Notes: a model not told the origin generated them from the sequence alone. DNA of 64,000 nucleotides from Gigantopelta aegis (GCF_016097555.1 NC_054701.1:8274560-8338559); one strand, 5' to 3'. Positions 23,706 through 36,541 are shown, numbered from the stretch's first letter. Made by a program: numbers and translations.

Positions 23706-26019
23706 TTCTTTTCCTAATATATACTTAAGTTGGATATAATTGACTTTTTTTTGTAAGGTAACTCCTTGTAACCTAGGTGATTTTTAATAATTTAAATAAC
23801 TTTATAACTACAGTGGATGGATATTTATTGACAAGTTGTACTACACAAGTAGTCATTGTTTTTAACAGTATTTCTTATGTATTCACAATTTTACAATTTT
23901 TATTTCTCGGCATATGTACCTTGTTAACTATAGTCACATCTACTGTACAGGACACCTTGTTAAACAACCACCAATCTATAAATAGCATGCAGACATATTG
24001 ATCAGAACATGTGTTAATAATTTAAATATCCAGCATATTTTGTCAAAATGCATGTTTGGAATAATTGTTCAGTCAATTTTGTATGTATCCGTTGGTAGGG
24101 TGACCATTTTGATATTTATTTCAGATCACCAGCACAAAAGGTGTAAACACTAGTGTGTTATAGAAGTATTATTTTAAATTCCTTGTTTAGTATATATTAT
24201 TCAGTTTCAGACATAAATGCAGTTTCCTAATTGTCAAAAAGTATCTCTGTGGGTAACCTGGTGGAAATATTGCATTAGCGTGTTTCAACAAGTCACTGAA
24301 TTACATATGAACTGTGATTTCTCAGATAAGGCGGTACATATAGCAGTGTTTTATCACATGCCATACTAGACCAGGTGTTCCAGATATCATCTAGTCCTTT
24401 CAAAAGTAATAATCAGTTTTACAAAATTGTGACTTCTCTTTTGTCAAAAAAAGAGAAAAAGTAGGTTTACAAATAGATGAAATAATTTATTTTAAACATT
24501 TTATTAATGACATTCAAAGGACTCCCATATTTGGATTACAATACTGTTACACATTTGTATTTTGAGCATTGGGATTTCACAGTGTATGGGAAACACATTT
24601 TCAGTTCTATTTCCTGTGATCAATGGAACTCGTCAGAAACTGTTTTTCAGTAATTCTGGCAATGGTGAATTTTTTGCATGATAATGCATAACAGACTTGA
24701 TTCCTGTTGACTTTACAGGCATGATACCAGAAATTATCGTTTCTGTTAAATCTAGAAGTCTGTATTTGCTACTTGATTCCAAGCTGATTATTTCAGAAGG
24801 CCTAGTAAGTTGTATAACTTGTGCCTAATCCATTTGTTCTGTTTAAAAAGCAATAAATTATTTCATGAAATTGTGTAGACATATTGCATTGAAAACTTTA
24901 TTCCTTTGAAATTCAATTACCATATGTGTATTCTGTATTCTGTGTACAGAATAGAATTAATTTATGTTTAACTACACCATTATCAGCTAAAATATTTTAA
25001 ATCACATGAACTTTTCCAATATAAAAGTGTCATCTGAATCCTGAAAATATGAATAGAGGGTCCGGAGTGCTGGGAGGTCTACTGGAATAATATTTGGCAT
25101 ACTTCCACCCAAAGCCAAAACTAAATCTGTCTGTTGTTGTTTTTTCTTCCTTTTTTGCAGGGGTTATTGGGTTAGTCCTGTATTGTAATGAAAACTTCCC
25201 AATTTAAATGTCAAAATTTCCAACATTCAGTGTCAGAATGATATCAATGTGAGAAAGTTTTGAAGGAAGTTAGTCATCTTTTTATCATTTCTAACTTACA
25301 TTGTGGTAATAATACATTGTATTTTCAAATCTCATGTGCAACTTTTTACTTTAGTCAGGTGATGCTGCTTTAATGCCTGGATGGAATTTGGATGATGTTT
25401 TTAGAATATTTTACTCTTATGCCAATTTGTTTGGAGATTTTGGCTATTTATTATTAATTAAAAGCAGCTTCTGAAAATAATAATTGTTTTAATTTTTACT
25501 GGGTGTAAAATACCAATCAGTCATATTGCTTTAATATTGTTTTTTTAACATTGAAATTTTACAGCATTGCATACATATTTCAATTTATTTCTGATTTTGT
25601 ATTGTTTATTCTACTGTATTGCTACATCGAAGAGAAATAAATTTTAAGTACAAAGAGTGACTTATTGTTTGTGGCTAATTTCTACATTTATACACAGCTG
25701 CTTGTGGTATACTCATATGGCTTTTTGTTGTGTTTACATACAGCTAAAGTTCAAACATACTGTCCTGGGCATACAAATCTGATTTTAATGGTGAGAAAAA
25801 ACATGCTGCCATTACATAGCTTTCAACAATTAACTGCAGACATATTTTTAATTCCCACTGACAAGATGTCACATATAACCATTATATTGGTTATAGAACA
25901 CTGGCATGGAGAGAAAACAACATGGGGAAATAAAATGAATGCTTCATACACACACAAAAAAACCTCCAGCAAACTGTAGTGAACAACAATTGGCTTATGG
26001 TAGTTGTGAAACTTGGTTT
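23706..26019. other. No gene recognised
   Basis: AT-rich intergenic DNA. Near 25745-25785 a short minus-strand fragment of the third SINE type (CATACTGTCCTGGGCA) is visible. Confidence 0.4.
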
Positions 26020-26217
26020 AGAAACAACATTAGTGGTTGAGCCATCAAATGAAAGGCTGGTAGGTACTGGGTTTGCATCACGGTAGGAGTGAATTAATGA
26101 CTCCATGACTGACTAGACAGACAGCCCAGATAGCAAAAGTTTGTGCTCAGAACTGCTTTCAGAACCTCAACTGGATATAATCATGGAAATAAGTAGACAT
26201 GAAATGAAATGAAATGG
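26020..26217 (+). mobile_element. SINE of a third type (head plus AGACAGCCCAG block)
   Basis: A head-like GTTGAGCCATC...CTGGTAGGTACTGGGTTTG leads to GACTAGACAGACAGCCCAGA, TTTGTGCTCAGAACTGC and TCAACTGGATATAATCATGG, ending in GAAATGAAATGAAATG. The minus-strand copy at 50600-50800 has the same blocks. Confidence 0.6.
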
Positions 26218-27733
26218 GTCTAGACACTGACAAGAAAAATGGCCACCAGACAATTTCATGTACCAGTTTGGTAGGTACTGGTTGGAACGAGTTTGCCCAC
26301 TGAAGAGGCATTGTTACAAAAGGTTGCAGCTTATTTGCACAAAAATAAGCAGTTAAGAATGAAACTAAAAGAAGTATTTGGTTCAACAATGTTTTGAACC
26401 ATATCTGTTGCTATTTAGTTATTTTAACAACTTGAGAGAGGAAACTAGTGACCGCAAAAACCCCCAAAGCATTAAGATCTTTACCCATAGACTTAACAGT
26501 ATATGGTTTTTGATGAACAGGTTGATGAAAGGCAATTATTAATTTGGGTCCACTGGCAAAAGTATAAATATAGGGCTGTTGTAGAACATACATAAAGGTG
26601 CATGGCACCCTGTGATTATTAAAAGTTTGTTGGTTATTTCTTTTAGACTCGTCGGAATACAAAGAAAAGAAAAAGCATGCACAAACTGAATTGGTGAAGT
26701 TATTCACACTAAATTTTGCCAGGCTTTTGTCTTGTTTTTCCTTATACCCCACTGGTTCATATAAAATACCTGTAGCTTTTATTACATGGGAAAATGTAAG
26801 AGTTTAACATTTCTCATACCAATAAATTTTAAAAACACTGACATTTGTCCTCCGTCTGCTCACTAGGTAAGTTGTCTTAACATCTTGACAGCATTAGGTG
26901 TCAACTACTCAGTATTTGTAACAATTTATACCTTTTATTCACTACTCACTTTTGTGACCATCTAAACTTGTGATGACATTACGAGCACAGCGTAATAATT
27001 CACTGGGATGAGGCTTGTCACATCGTGTGTCCTAGAACTTGTCGAGTCTTTGTTTGTTAACACCTTTTGAGCAGAAATAATTCATGGACATCCTGCACCT
27101 GTCATGGCTTATGTAATAATAAAACATTCTTAAAATGGTATAAAAACAACATATTACAAAAATAAATGTAGGAAAGAAAGGAATATTAACTTGTTTAATG
27201 AAACCTCAGCAGATTTTAAACCTGATGTAGGCATATATGCTACTTATCAAAGGTTGTTGCATAAATATTATTTAAAAGTTTGATAATGGGGATGGGACAG
27301 AAAATGCATTCCCAAATTTTTTTTTGTCTAGCTGAAGAGAACTCTATATTAATATTCATTTTTACTGTACACCTTCCCAGGGGTCTAGGTGTACAAGGAG
27401 TCTAGACAGTGACAAGTGATGTCTTTATTGGCTTGGGTAATGCTTTACCCAACAAATACACTGAAAAAACCAGAAGAGAAAATTTGTTTGGAGCACTTGT
27501 TTCCTGTTATTTTAGTGCACGTAAAACAGTTTGATTGTACATGCAATACTTCAATTCAGTTTTGACTGTGTATGTAGTAATGTATATCAGATTTGATCAC
27601 AAATGTAATACTTTAATAATTATTATTTTAAACTATGTTCTTCTACCACTGCTACATGACTTCTTCATGTATTTGGCTTCAACTCATGTTCAAGTCATGT
27701 GATAATAAGGAGGGGATGAAAGGGAAGGGAAGA

Positions 27734-28042
27734 AAGGAATGTTTTATTTAACAATGCACTCAATACATTTTAATTATGGTTATATGGCATCAAACATCTT
27801 TAAGCACCACACATATAATGAATGGAAACCCACTGCCACCCTGCAATGGACTACTCTTTCCCGTCAGAAGCAAGGGATCTGTTACATGCAGTATCCCACA
27901 GTACATACCTTAACCTTAACTACACTAGCTGTGGAGCACCGACTGAAATGAGAAATATCCCAATGAGCCCACCGACAGTGATTGATTCTAGACTAACTGT
28001 GCATCAGGCGAAGCATTTACCACCGGGCTACATCCCGCCCCA
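27734..28042 (-). mobile_element. SINE, head type 1 and tail type 2, full length
   Basis: Read on the minus strand: GGGGCGGGATGTAGCCCGGTG head, GTTGTG-type middle, a diverged core with AACAGATCCCTTGCTTCTG, and a tail ATTGTTAAATAAAACATTCC. Confidence 0.8.
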
Positions 28043-28129
28043 CAAGGGAAAGGAATTTGTTTTGTTTTTAAACTAATCACAATTTAAACTATGATTACTA
28101 AGTGTCTGTCTTAACACTCGTTCTTTACA

Positions 28130-28325
28130 GAAAGAGCAAAGGAATCTTTTATATGCATCATCCCATAGCCAGGAGAGCACATACCACACCTTTGATTTTT
28201 CCTGTTGTGGTGCACTGGTTGGAACGAGAAATAGCCTACTGCATGGGCCCACCGACGGGGATTGATTGTAGACTGACCGCATATCAGGCGAGTGTTTCAC
28301 CACTGTGCTGCATTCCACCCCTTAT
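28130..28325 (-). mobile_element. SINE, head type 1, 3' truncated
   Basis: The minus strand has GGGGTGGAATGCAGCACAGTG, GTTCCAACCAGTGCACCACA and the core GCATATAAAAGATTCCTTTG. Confidence 0.8.
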
Positions 28326-28420
28326 TTGTCATTACAAGTAACAGGCAATTTTCAATACAAAATACATAACTGTCATGGCACTGTATGTAGCTTGTATTGT
28401 AGAATACAAGAAGTGGTACA

Positions 28421-28569
28421 AAATTGCTAAACTTTTGTCTATTTGAAGCAAGTAAAACTGTAAATTAAATGATTTTATTAACATGATGAATGAAAATTGC
28501 TAAACTTTTGTCTATTTGAAAGAAGAAGTAAAACTGTAGATAAAATGATTTTATTAACACGATGAATGA
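28421..28569. repeat. Tandem duplication of about 73 bp
   Basis: AATTGCTAAACTTTTGTCTA and GATTTTATTAACA(T/C)GATGAA occur twice in direct orientation. Confidence 0.9.
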
Positions 28570-28938
28570 ATCAGTGCATAGAATAACAGCAAGAAGCCCA
28601 CAGTGCTGAAAACAATAACTCGTTTTAAAAACACCCTGCTTGCTTTCACCTGCCACACAGAAAACTCACTTTGCAAACAAATTATGTAACTAGCCAAATT
28701 TATAAACATACAAAACCCCAAAAACAGTAAAATAAATTAATACACCATTTAAAAACAAAAAAGCATACATGTATATATAAAACTTAAAATATCAAACTAT
28801 CAGACTAGACAGTAGAGTTTTGTTCAAATTCAGTTATTAAAAAAACAAAATGTAATTAATTTGTTACCTTCCAATATATGAATTGTCCAAAACAATAAAT
28901 ACTTCCATAACACAACAGATATTAAAGTTCAATATTTA

Positions 28939-29086
28939 CAGTAAAGTACTCTTACAACGAACCGGAAAGGACCATGATAGTTAGTTTGTTGTAGCAGTAG
29001 TTCGTTGTACATATTTGCATACATTGGTCATTAATATATAAGGTGATAAAACGGGACTTTACGATCAGTTCGTTCTAAGCGTACTG
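28939..29086. mobile_element. MITE of mariner/pogo type, 148 bp
   Basis: Ends are CAGTAAAGTACTCTTACAAC and the inverted GTTCGTTCTAAGCGTACTG, flanked on both sides by TA (28937-28938 and 29087-29088). Inside is a second inverted pairing of ACAACGAAC with GTTCGTTGT. Confidence 0.75.
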
Positions 29087-29504
29087 TAATGTACATGTGA
29101 TACAGAGTATTGTTTTCACTTGGAATTGACTGATCATCATAACAACTCACACTCCTGTCATATATATTGCTACAGCACATGTACAAGCAGAAAGTATACC
29201 AGTAATACTAGTCATTATTGGAAAAATTGTGGTTTTTAAAAATCATTTTGGCGAGAAGGAATTTTTTACCCATATTCAGTAGAATGTCACTACTGGCTAA
29301 AAAAAACCCTCATAATATTATTGGACTTCGACCATTTTGACTGGTGCGTTTGCTTGATGCACGGTCAGTTTAGGATTGATCAAACTCTAAATCTGTGACA
29401 CCCAATAAACGTTTTCCTTGACGATTTTCCATGTGTTTTTCAAAACACCTCAGCATATTGTTTAATTTGAAAATATTACATGTTGTCTAATAATTGATAT
29501 TTAC

Positions 29505-29845
29505 AAACTTTCCGCTGTTATCCAATTTACTCCATTTTGATTGGATAAAAAACCAAATGTTATCCTTTGATATACTACAAAAAATGACGTCATTACATCA
29601 AATGCTACATTATTGCATAAAACAGGTCAAGGAGAGGACATTAGGAATTAATTAATGCATATGTTTTAACTAAATAAGTTGTGTTGTTTGTAATTATAAC
29701 AATTGTTTGTCATATTTGTGTGAATTTATCGATCTGTAACAGTCACAGTTTTAATATAAAAATCACTTTGGTATGCTACAGGATTTTATACAATTTGTAA
29801 CAGTTACATGTATACATCAATACACAAAAATAACAAACAGTTTTT
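29505..29845. repeat. Foldback element with inverted and direct copies of one block
   Basis: The block AACAATTGTTTGTCATATTT...TTATCGATCTGTAACAGTCA at 29697-29755 is mirrored at about 29785-29845 (ACAATTTGTAACAGTTACAT...AACAAACAGTTTTTA). The part before 29690, with ATGACGTCATTACATC, matches the dispersed copy at 14535. Confidence 0.65.
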
Positions 29846-30375
29846 ATATAACACAATGGCAAACTATGATAAACAAATTAAGGTAAGAAACCTTATGCAA
29901 TGACATACAGGTACAAGTAAAAGACAAACACTGTAACATTATTTATCATATAATATCTTACATTTTCAGTGCAATCAAAGTATGCGATCTTTTTCAGATC
30001 ACATACTTTAAGAATTTGATAACTTTGCAAATTAGATGTAAATTAGTCGGTCTCGGCACTAGGTTTATTGACATTTAAGCAAACGTACTTGGGTGACACT
30101 TCATGCTTGACATATGCATTCATAGTCATCAAATAAAAACATTTCAATGGCAATTTGACACTGAAAGCTGTCCATCGTTCAGAAAACAAAAAACTTTAGG
30201 CATAACTTTATTTTGATGTAAGGACATCCAAAATGAAGTCATTCGAGTTTGATGTCATTTTCCTTCAAAAATACAGCTCGCCACATATTCTTACATCATT
30301 TGAATATCTAGTAATGGCGGACTGGAATTAAAGCTGCATGTACAGTTTACAAAAACACATTGTATTAAGCTTGAG

Positions 30376-30556
30376 TTTATATGATAAAGAGATTATTACC
30401 CTCGTGTATTTCAGTATCGTCAATATCATATATTAGGAATAAAAATAATGTATTATGCTCGCCAGAGGCTCGCATAATACAATTTTTATTCCTAATATAT
30501 GATATTGACGATACCGAAAAACACTCTGGTAATAACCTCTCTTTATCATATAATAG
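30376..30556. repeat. Near-perfect palindrome of about 180 bp
   Basis: TTATATGATAAAGAGATTAT at the left pairs with AATAACCTCTCTTTATCATA at the right. The inner arms pair through TATCGTCAATATCATATATT and AATATATGATATTGACGATA around GCTCGCCAGAGGCTCGC. Both strands therefore show near-identical short frames, which are not genes. Confidence 0.92.
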
Positions 30557-30639
30557 GGTATCCAATAAAAAAGATTCATCACATACATTCAGAATTTGAT
30601 AACTTCAGTAAACGTTATTTTATTGGATATGCTACCTAT

Positions 30640-30800
30640 TATCTGATAGGTAAGAAATTATTACCATAATGTGTTTTATTATTAGCAATACCATATATTA
30701 AAAATAAAAATGTCTTTCACTCACATAATACAATTTATTCCAAACATAGGATACTGACGATGCCAAAATATAATAGTAATAACTTTTACAAAGATCTCTA
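30640..30800. repeat. Decayed second copy of the 30.4 kb palindrome
   Basis: AGAAATTATTACCATAATGT, GCAATACCATATATTAAAAA and ATACTGACGATGCCAAAATA follow the same order as the palindrome at 30376-30556, but with many differences. Confidence 0.6.
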
Positions 30801-31267
30801 TATAAATACATAAAAGAAAAAAGAACACCAGAAATAATAGAAAAAGCTGTGGTATAAACAGCAGTGATCAGTGGCTCACCCTGTATATTGTCAAATTAGC
30901 CAATTGCTCATTTTTATTCAAAATGGCTACAAAATTTATACTTTGGCTAATAAAATATTCCTCAAATTAACCACACTTTAATGATTTTCAAGGAAATACT
31001 CTACATTTCCGAAACATTGGCTAAACCACAATTTGTTCCAGTGAGAGCCCTGAATGACTGAGTATTTTAGAAGCCAAGCTGATTATTGTGTCAATACAGC
31101 AATGTGTACGTCATTCATATATAATACATGTACAATCTGGATAAATTTCATACTAAAGGCTTTATGGCTTTTGATCTTCATGGAAATGTTCTTTCGAAGT
31201 TGGCATACATACAATGGTTACATGTAAATCTGCATAATATCATAATTTAAAAAGACCCCATTAAGGG

Positions 31268-31360
31268 CCAAATTTACAAAATTTACTTGCATGCATATAA
31301 CTACATAAATTTACAATGCTTAAAACACCTGCATTTAAGAAAACAAGCTCTGTAAATTTG
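31268..31360. repeat. Short inverted-end repeat, about 90 bp (copy 3)
   Basis: AAATTTACAAAATTTAC at the left and TTAAGAAAACAAGCTCTGTA then AATTTG at the right, with the same middle as copies at 12947 and 13475. Confidence 0.6.
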
Positions 31361-31997
31361 GGTATAAATCAGCAACAGAAAAAACCTCAACCATACTCTA
31401 CAACAAAGATCCTACAAAGGCTGAGTTTCTGTTATTTTTTCTTTTCAAACTCAAGTTGAACATTTTTTAGTATTTATCATATACCTTGGGTGTCACCAGG
31501 AATGCTTGTTAAGTAAATTTAGAACAATATTAATGACATGTTGGTCCATCAGTGCCTATAGTATACAGTGTCAGTAAAATATGTCTATATTAAACAGAAA
31601 AAAAAAACATTCACAAAATTATCTGATACATACATGCAACCATACACATAAAAAGATACACTTAAGTATTTCGTAATTTGGCAAAGAAAGGTTGTATGTT
31701 TACTTAGGATCTGTGTTATACATTAACACTGCCAACAGCTAATATTATCAGTTGTTTTACAAACTACGATTTCCAATCATTGACATGAAACACACACATG
31801 AAACAGCTTCAACCAAAGAAATACTAAGATCTAGACATACATGTCTTAGGCACATAGGATTTGTTATGTCATTCTTTAAAAAAAATATTGTGACCCAATA
31901 TTTAGAAAAAAATACATTTCTGACAGTTTTGAACAAAGAAATCATCACTGAAATAAAATATGCCCAAGACTGCAGTTTTCAAGTTAAATGTGTTTAC

Positions 31998-32169
31998 CAG
32001 GGCTTCTAGAATTTTTATAAAATCCACTAGCCATGGGATCAGTGATTAAAAACATGCACTAGCCATGATTAAAAATTCACTAGCCCTACTTTAAGTTAAT
32101 ACAATTTTACTAATAGTAATAATCAGATGTCACCTAAAGAGAGATATAGAACTTAAAAACACTAAGACT

Positions 32170-32211
<42 letters not shown>

Positions 32212-32349
32212 ATTGGGCAAGATATTCATAGTTACAAAATGGACTTAAATGCAGCATTTGACAATGGCATGGCAATAGTAGATATTTACTAGCCCAGCAC
32301 TGAATATCACTAGCCATGGGAGTGGAGCTACCATAATCTAGAAGCCCTG
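31998..32349. mobile_element. hAT-like MITE, about 350 bp, holding a poly-G run
   Basis: Termini CAGGGCTTCTAGAATTTTT and the inverted TAATCTAGAAGCCCTG are typical in shape of hAT ends. Inside, CACTAGCCATGG and ACTAGCCATGGGAGT repeat the subterminal motif, and about 40 G residues lie at 32171-32210. A clean 8-bp target duplication is not evident. Confidence 0.7.
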
Positions 32350-32516
32350 GTCATGACTAGTCATCACTTTCTTAACTCAGCTAGATTTCAGATGATATAT
32401 ACATACTGATGTAAAGAAATAAGGGAACACATGACATGTTAGATCAAATCTAAATTATTACTAGAGTAGTTATGTCTGTATAAAATACAAACAAATAATG
32501 CGGGATTGAATGGGGT

Positions 32517-33826
32517 TGACTGTAACACGGTTAGCTTCCTGACACTATGGACTGTAACATGATTAGCTTCCTGACACTATGGACTGTAACACGGTTAGCT
32601 TCCTGACATTATGGACTGTAACATGATTAGCTTCCTGACACTATGGACTGTAACATGATTAGCTTCCTGACACTATGGACTGTAACATGATTAGCTTCCT
32701 GACACTATGGACTGTAACATGATTAGCTTCCTGACACTATGGACTGTAACATGATTAGCTTCCTGACACTATGGACTGTAACATGATTAGCTTCCTGACA
32801 CTATGGACTGTAACATGGCTAGCTTCCTGACACTATGGACTGTAACACGGTTAGCTTCCTGACACTATGGACTGTAACACGGTTAGCTTCCTGACACTAT
32901 GGACTATAACACGGCTAGCTTCCTGACACTATGGACTGTAACACGGTTAGCTTCCTGACACTATGGACTGTAACATGGTTAGCTTCCTGACACTGGATTG
33001 TAATGTGGCTAGCTTCCTGACACTATGGACTGTAACAGGGTTAGCTTCTTGACATTATGGACTGTAACATGGTTAGCTTCCTGACACTATGGACTGTAAC
33101 ACGGTTAGCTCCCCAACACTATGGACTGTAACATAGTCAGCTTCTTGACACTATGGACTGTAACATGGTCAGCTTCCTGACACTATGGACTGTAACATGG
33201 TTAGCTTCCTGACACTATGGACTGTAACACGGTTAGCTCCCTAACACTATGGACTGTAACATGGTTAGCTTCCTGACACTATGGACTGTAACACGTTAGC
33301 TCCCTAACACTATGGACTGTAACATGGTTAGCTTCCTGACACTATGGACTGTAACACGGTTAGCTCCCTAACACTATGGACTGTAACATGGTTAGCTCCC
33401 TAACACTATGGACTGTAACATGGTTAGCTTCTTGACACTATGGACTGTAACACGGTTAGCTCCCTAACACTATGGACTGTAACATGGTTAGCTTCTTGAC
33501 ACTATGGACTGTAACACGGTTAGCTCCCTGATACTATGGACTGTAACATGGTCAGCTTCTTGACACTATGGACTGTAACATGGTCAGCTTCCTGACACTA
33601 TGGACTGTAACATGGTCAGCTTCCTGACACTATGGACTGTAACATGGTTAGCTTCCTGACACTATAGACTAACATGGTTAGCTTCCTGACACTATGGATT
33701 GTAACACGGTTAGCATCCTTACACTATGGACTGTAATATGGTCAGCTTCTTGACACTATGGACTTAACATGGTTAGCTTCCTGACACTATGGACTGTAAC
33801 ATGGTTAGCTTCCTGACACTATGGAT
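32517..33826. repeat. 32-bp minisatellite, about 41 copies
   Basis: The unit is close to AGCTTCCTGACACTATGGAC then TGTAACATGGTT. Variants (CATGATT, CACGGTT, CTCCCTAACAC, CATGGTC) are clustered along the array, showing local spread of unit types. No coding role seen. Confidence 0.95.
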
Positions 33827-34209
33827 GGGCATACTTTCTGCCAGAAAATCATTTGCAGGTACTTAATAAAAACAAAACAGACTGTAAGTACCCCTACTAG
33901 GTGGTTATGGGTTTGAAATGTTTTGAAATTGGACACTGCATTTCATAGGCTTTGACCAATTTTAAACAGTAGTTCTCTTACTATTATCTATCTAAAAAAT
34001 TAAAATACCGTATATATCCATTAATTTCCAAGATTTGATGGTACATAATTTTACCCTCTATGATCTCTGGCAGAAACCCTTTGGGAGTTTTGGTTGCAGT
34101 CAACATTTGCTGAATATTGCTACTTGTGTGTTCCATTATTTCTGTCCATCAGTATATTTTTGAAGCTTGGTGTTATAATAAAAATACTCATACAGGTAAA
34201 TCCACACTG
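33827..34209. other. No gene or element recognised
   Basis: AT-rich sequence between the 32-bp array and the MITE at 34210. Confidence 0.5.
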
Positions 34210-34549
34210 TAGGGCTCAAACTTAAGAATTGGTCTCTCACAGCAATTTTTAATAGAATTGCCATGGGTGAAATGGCCCACCGACAGCAATTTTGCGCCTG
34301 TGTATAGCAATATTTGTTTAAGTGACATTTTCAGAAAATACACATGACTGAAAGGTTATTTTGTTGTATGTAGACATTTCAAATGTGCAAATGTTAAATA
34401 TTGGCAGTTAATGTACACACTAGGTGTATACATTTTACCATTGTTGAAGAACTTTACCGATGGCACAAAAGTGCCGTCGGCGATACTCTCTACCTACGGG
34501 AATTTATATCTCAACGATGGCAATTGCCGTTGGTTAGGTTTGAGCCCTG
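34210..34549. mobile_element. hAT-like MITE of about 340 bp beside the TMEM168 stop
   Basis: Ends TAGGGCTCAAACTTAAG and the inverted TTAGGTTTGAGCCCTG match over about 15 bases. Inner motifs also mirror (CAATTGCC...GGCAATT; CACCGACAGC and GCCGTCGGCG). CACTG is found just outside both ends. It lies some 60 nt past the TMEM168 stop codon, so it probably forms part of that gene's 3'UTR. Confidence 0.65.
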
Positions 34550-34606
34550 CACTGTAAGTTGATCACTACATAAATCTATAAATAATCTGTTGTCATCGTC
34601 TGAAGT

Positions 34607-35154
34607 TTATGATCGCACCAACTTAAAACCATGACCAGTATCGATTTCCTTTGGAGGAATCCAGGACATCTGTTTACGCCGTAAACACCTCATCACACTA
34701 TCACAGCAACAGAACAACATGCCGATACTGGGTAAATTCACCACTTTGATCAGCGGCTTCACGAGCCGCGGAAAGCTGGAGTCCCAGTAATCAGCAATGT
34801 CATCATTGCTTGGGAGATGGAAGCGGAAATCTGTCCAACACTTTGAAACGGCATACAGAGCCGAGACTGTCCTGTCCTTGGAGGTCCAAGGTGGGTTGAT
34901 GTCCACTCCCAGGTTATACCTCACCCAGTCGTCGGTAAACGATCCAACTGAGTTTTTATTTCCAAATTCGGGGTCAGGAGTCTTCTTGTAGTGACATGTT
35001 TGAATGGCGACAAAATCATTTTCGTGTTTGCGGATGGACCTGGTCCACTTGAATGAGGATGATGAATCGAGAACCAGGATGAGTCGTGCACCGGTTCCAC
35101 CGTTCTTGACAGTCCACCAGTCTAGCAGAGTCTTAATGGTCAAACATTTGTTGT
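34607..35154 (-). CDS. TMEM168: TMEM168, third (last) coding exon
   Basis: On the minus strand an acceptor (TTTTTGTTGCAG, just above 35154) opens an exon that encodes residues 499-680 and ends in TAA at 34607-34609. It completes codon 499 (Asp) with the single base left by exon 2. Recognised stretches are CLTIKTLLDWW, ARLILVLDSSSSFKW, RTVSALYAVSKCWTDFRFHL and the closing DTGHGFKLVRS, as in TMEM168 C-termini. The segment is not a membrane domain. LILVLDSSSS sits where caspase-like folds have LDSCHS, so Ser530 occupies the place of a catalytic cysteine. Confidence 0.9.
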
Positions 35155-36309
35155 CTGCAACAAAAAGAAAAGAAATGTACATTAATATGGAGCGCTGTCA
35201 CTGATAAAGAAGCCTGTACTCACAAGCTCAGATCATTCTGTAAGTTAAGTAAAGATACTGGGAACAATACAATGGACAATTCACTTAAGAATTGACCGCA
35301 ATTATTTTTTGGTTCATGCAAGTATGAACCAAAAAAACTATTTGCACACTGTATGACCCCGCATAAATACACCTGCAGAATTGTTTGTGTAAAGGTCATT
35401 GATACGTATGTCGCATAAGAATGCAAACATTCATTCACTATTATTTGAATCAGGTGATTTTTCTAAATGACATCATTTGGTAAATGACATAATTTTGATA
35501 AGCGATGCCATTTCCTCTAGCTGCTCTGTGCATTTTTACGGATCATTTAGTTACATTGGAAGGAATTGTCCCATTTGTGTTCAGTTTATATTATATGAAA
35601 GTGAATGAAGGGAACATGTCTAACATTTATGCTGTCAGGGGAAGGAACTGTTTAATTTCCGCCAACAGCTGTAGAACGCTTACAATTAAGTTACAGGCAT
35701 GAAATTTCCTAAAAAAATTTGGCCACCAACAGTCTCATGTCATGATTAGCGAAGAAGTGGGTTTTTGTCTACTCTGCTATAGCATTTTCCATTAATTTAT
35801 CGTATACATTTTTAAAATTGCTTTTGTACCTTTCACGTGTCTTTTCTTCAAAATATATAAATATGGTTGCCTGAATAATCCAGCATGCTGCACAAAAGTA
35901 GTGCGAGTCAGTGGGGGGGGGGGGGGGGGGGGAGGGTAATATGGCTTAATTTTTTGTTTTAATTGAGATATGAACAAAAAAAAGTAAGCTCCTCTGGACC
36001 AATCAGATTGCCGTAAAATTTAATTATATTCAACAAAATTAAAACATATTAAAGACAATACATACATGTTAGCAATGTGCAAAATGCATAGTATTTTTAA
36101 ATTTTCTTTTTATTGAAATACCCAAAATTCTATAACCTATTATTTTGTGTAACAACAAGAGCAGTTGGTACCACTATCTGGTACTTTTACATTAGTACTA
36201 ACAGACACAATCCACCAATAATATATTTTGTAGCCCAGTTATTGAATGCCTGTACTTGCTTAAGGTTCAAATGGGTCATAAAGTTTGTTTTGTTTAATGT
36301 CACCACAAG
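35155..36309. other. TMEM168 intron 2, 3' part, no exon seen
   Basis: AT-rich intron sequence with a poly-G run near 35915-35933. A 20-base G/A-rich stretch is the only structured feature. Confidence 0.5.
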
Positions 36310-36541
36310 AACACATTGATTTATTAATCATCAGTTATTCGTTGTCAAACATTTGTTAATTGACTCGTCTTAGAGGAAACCCACTACATTTTTCCAGCAA
36401 GGGATCTTTCATATGCACTTTCCCACAGACAGGATAGCACATAACAAGGTGCCCTGGCTGGAACCAGAAATAGCTCAACGGACCCATCGACGGGGATTGA
36501 TCTCAGACTGATCATAGATCAGGTGAGCACTTTACCACTGG
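36310..36541 (-). mobile_element. SINE, head type 1 and tail type 1, in TMEM168 intron 2
   Basis: The minus strand shows CCAGTGGTAAAGTGCTCACC, TTCTGGTTCCAGCCAGGGC, an altered core (GTGCATATGAAAGATCCCTTG-like) and the tail with GTTTGACAACGAATAACTG. Confidence 0.8.

Noticed and set aside
30377-30599. Matching frames on opposite strands (ISVSSISYIRN...)
   Set aside because: Direct result of the 180-bp palindrome.
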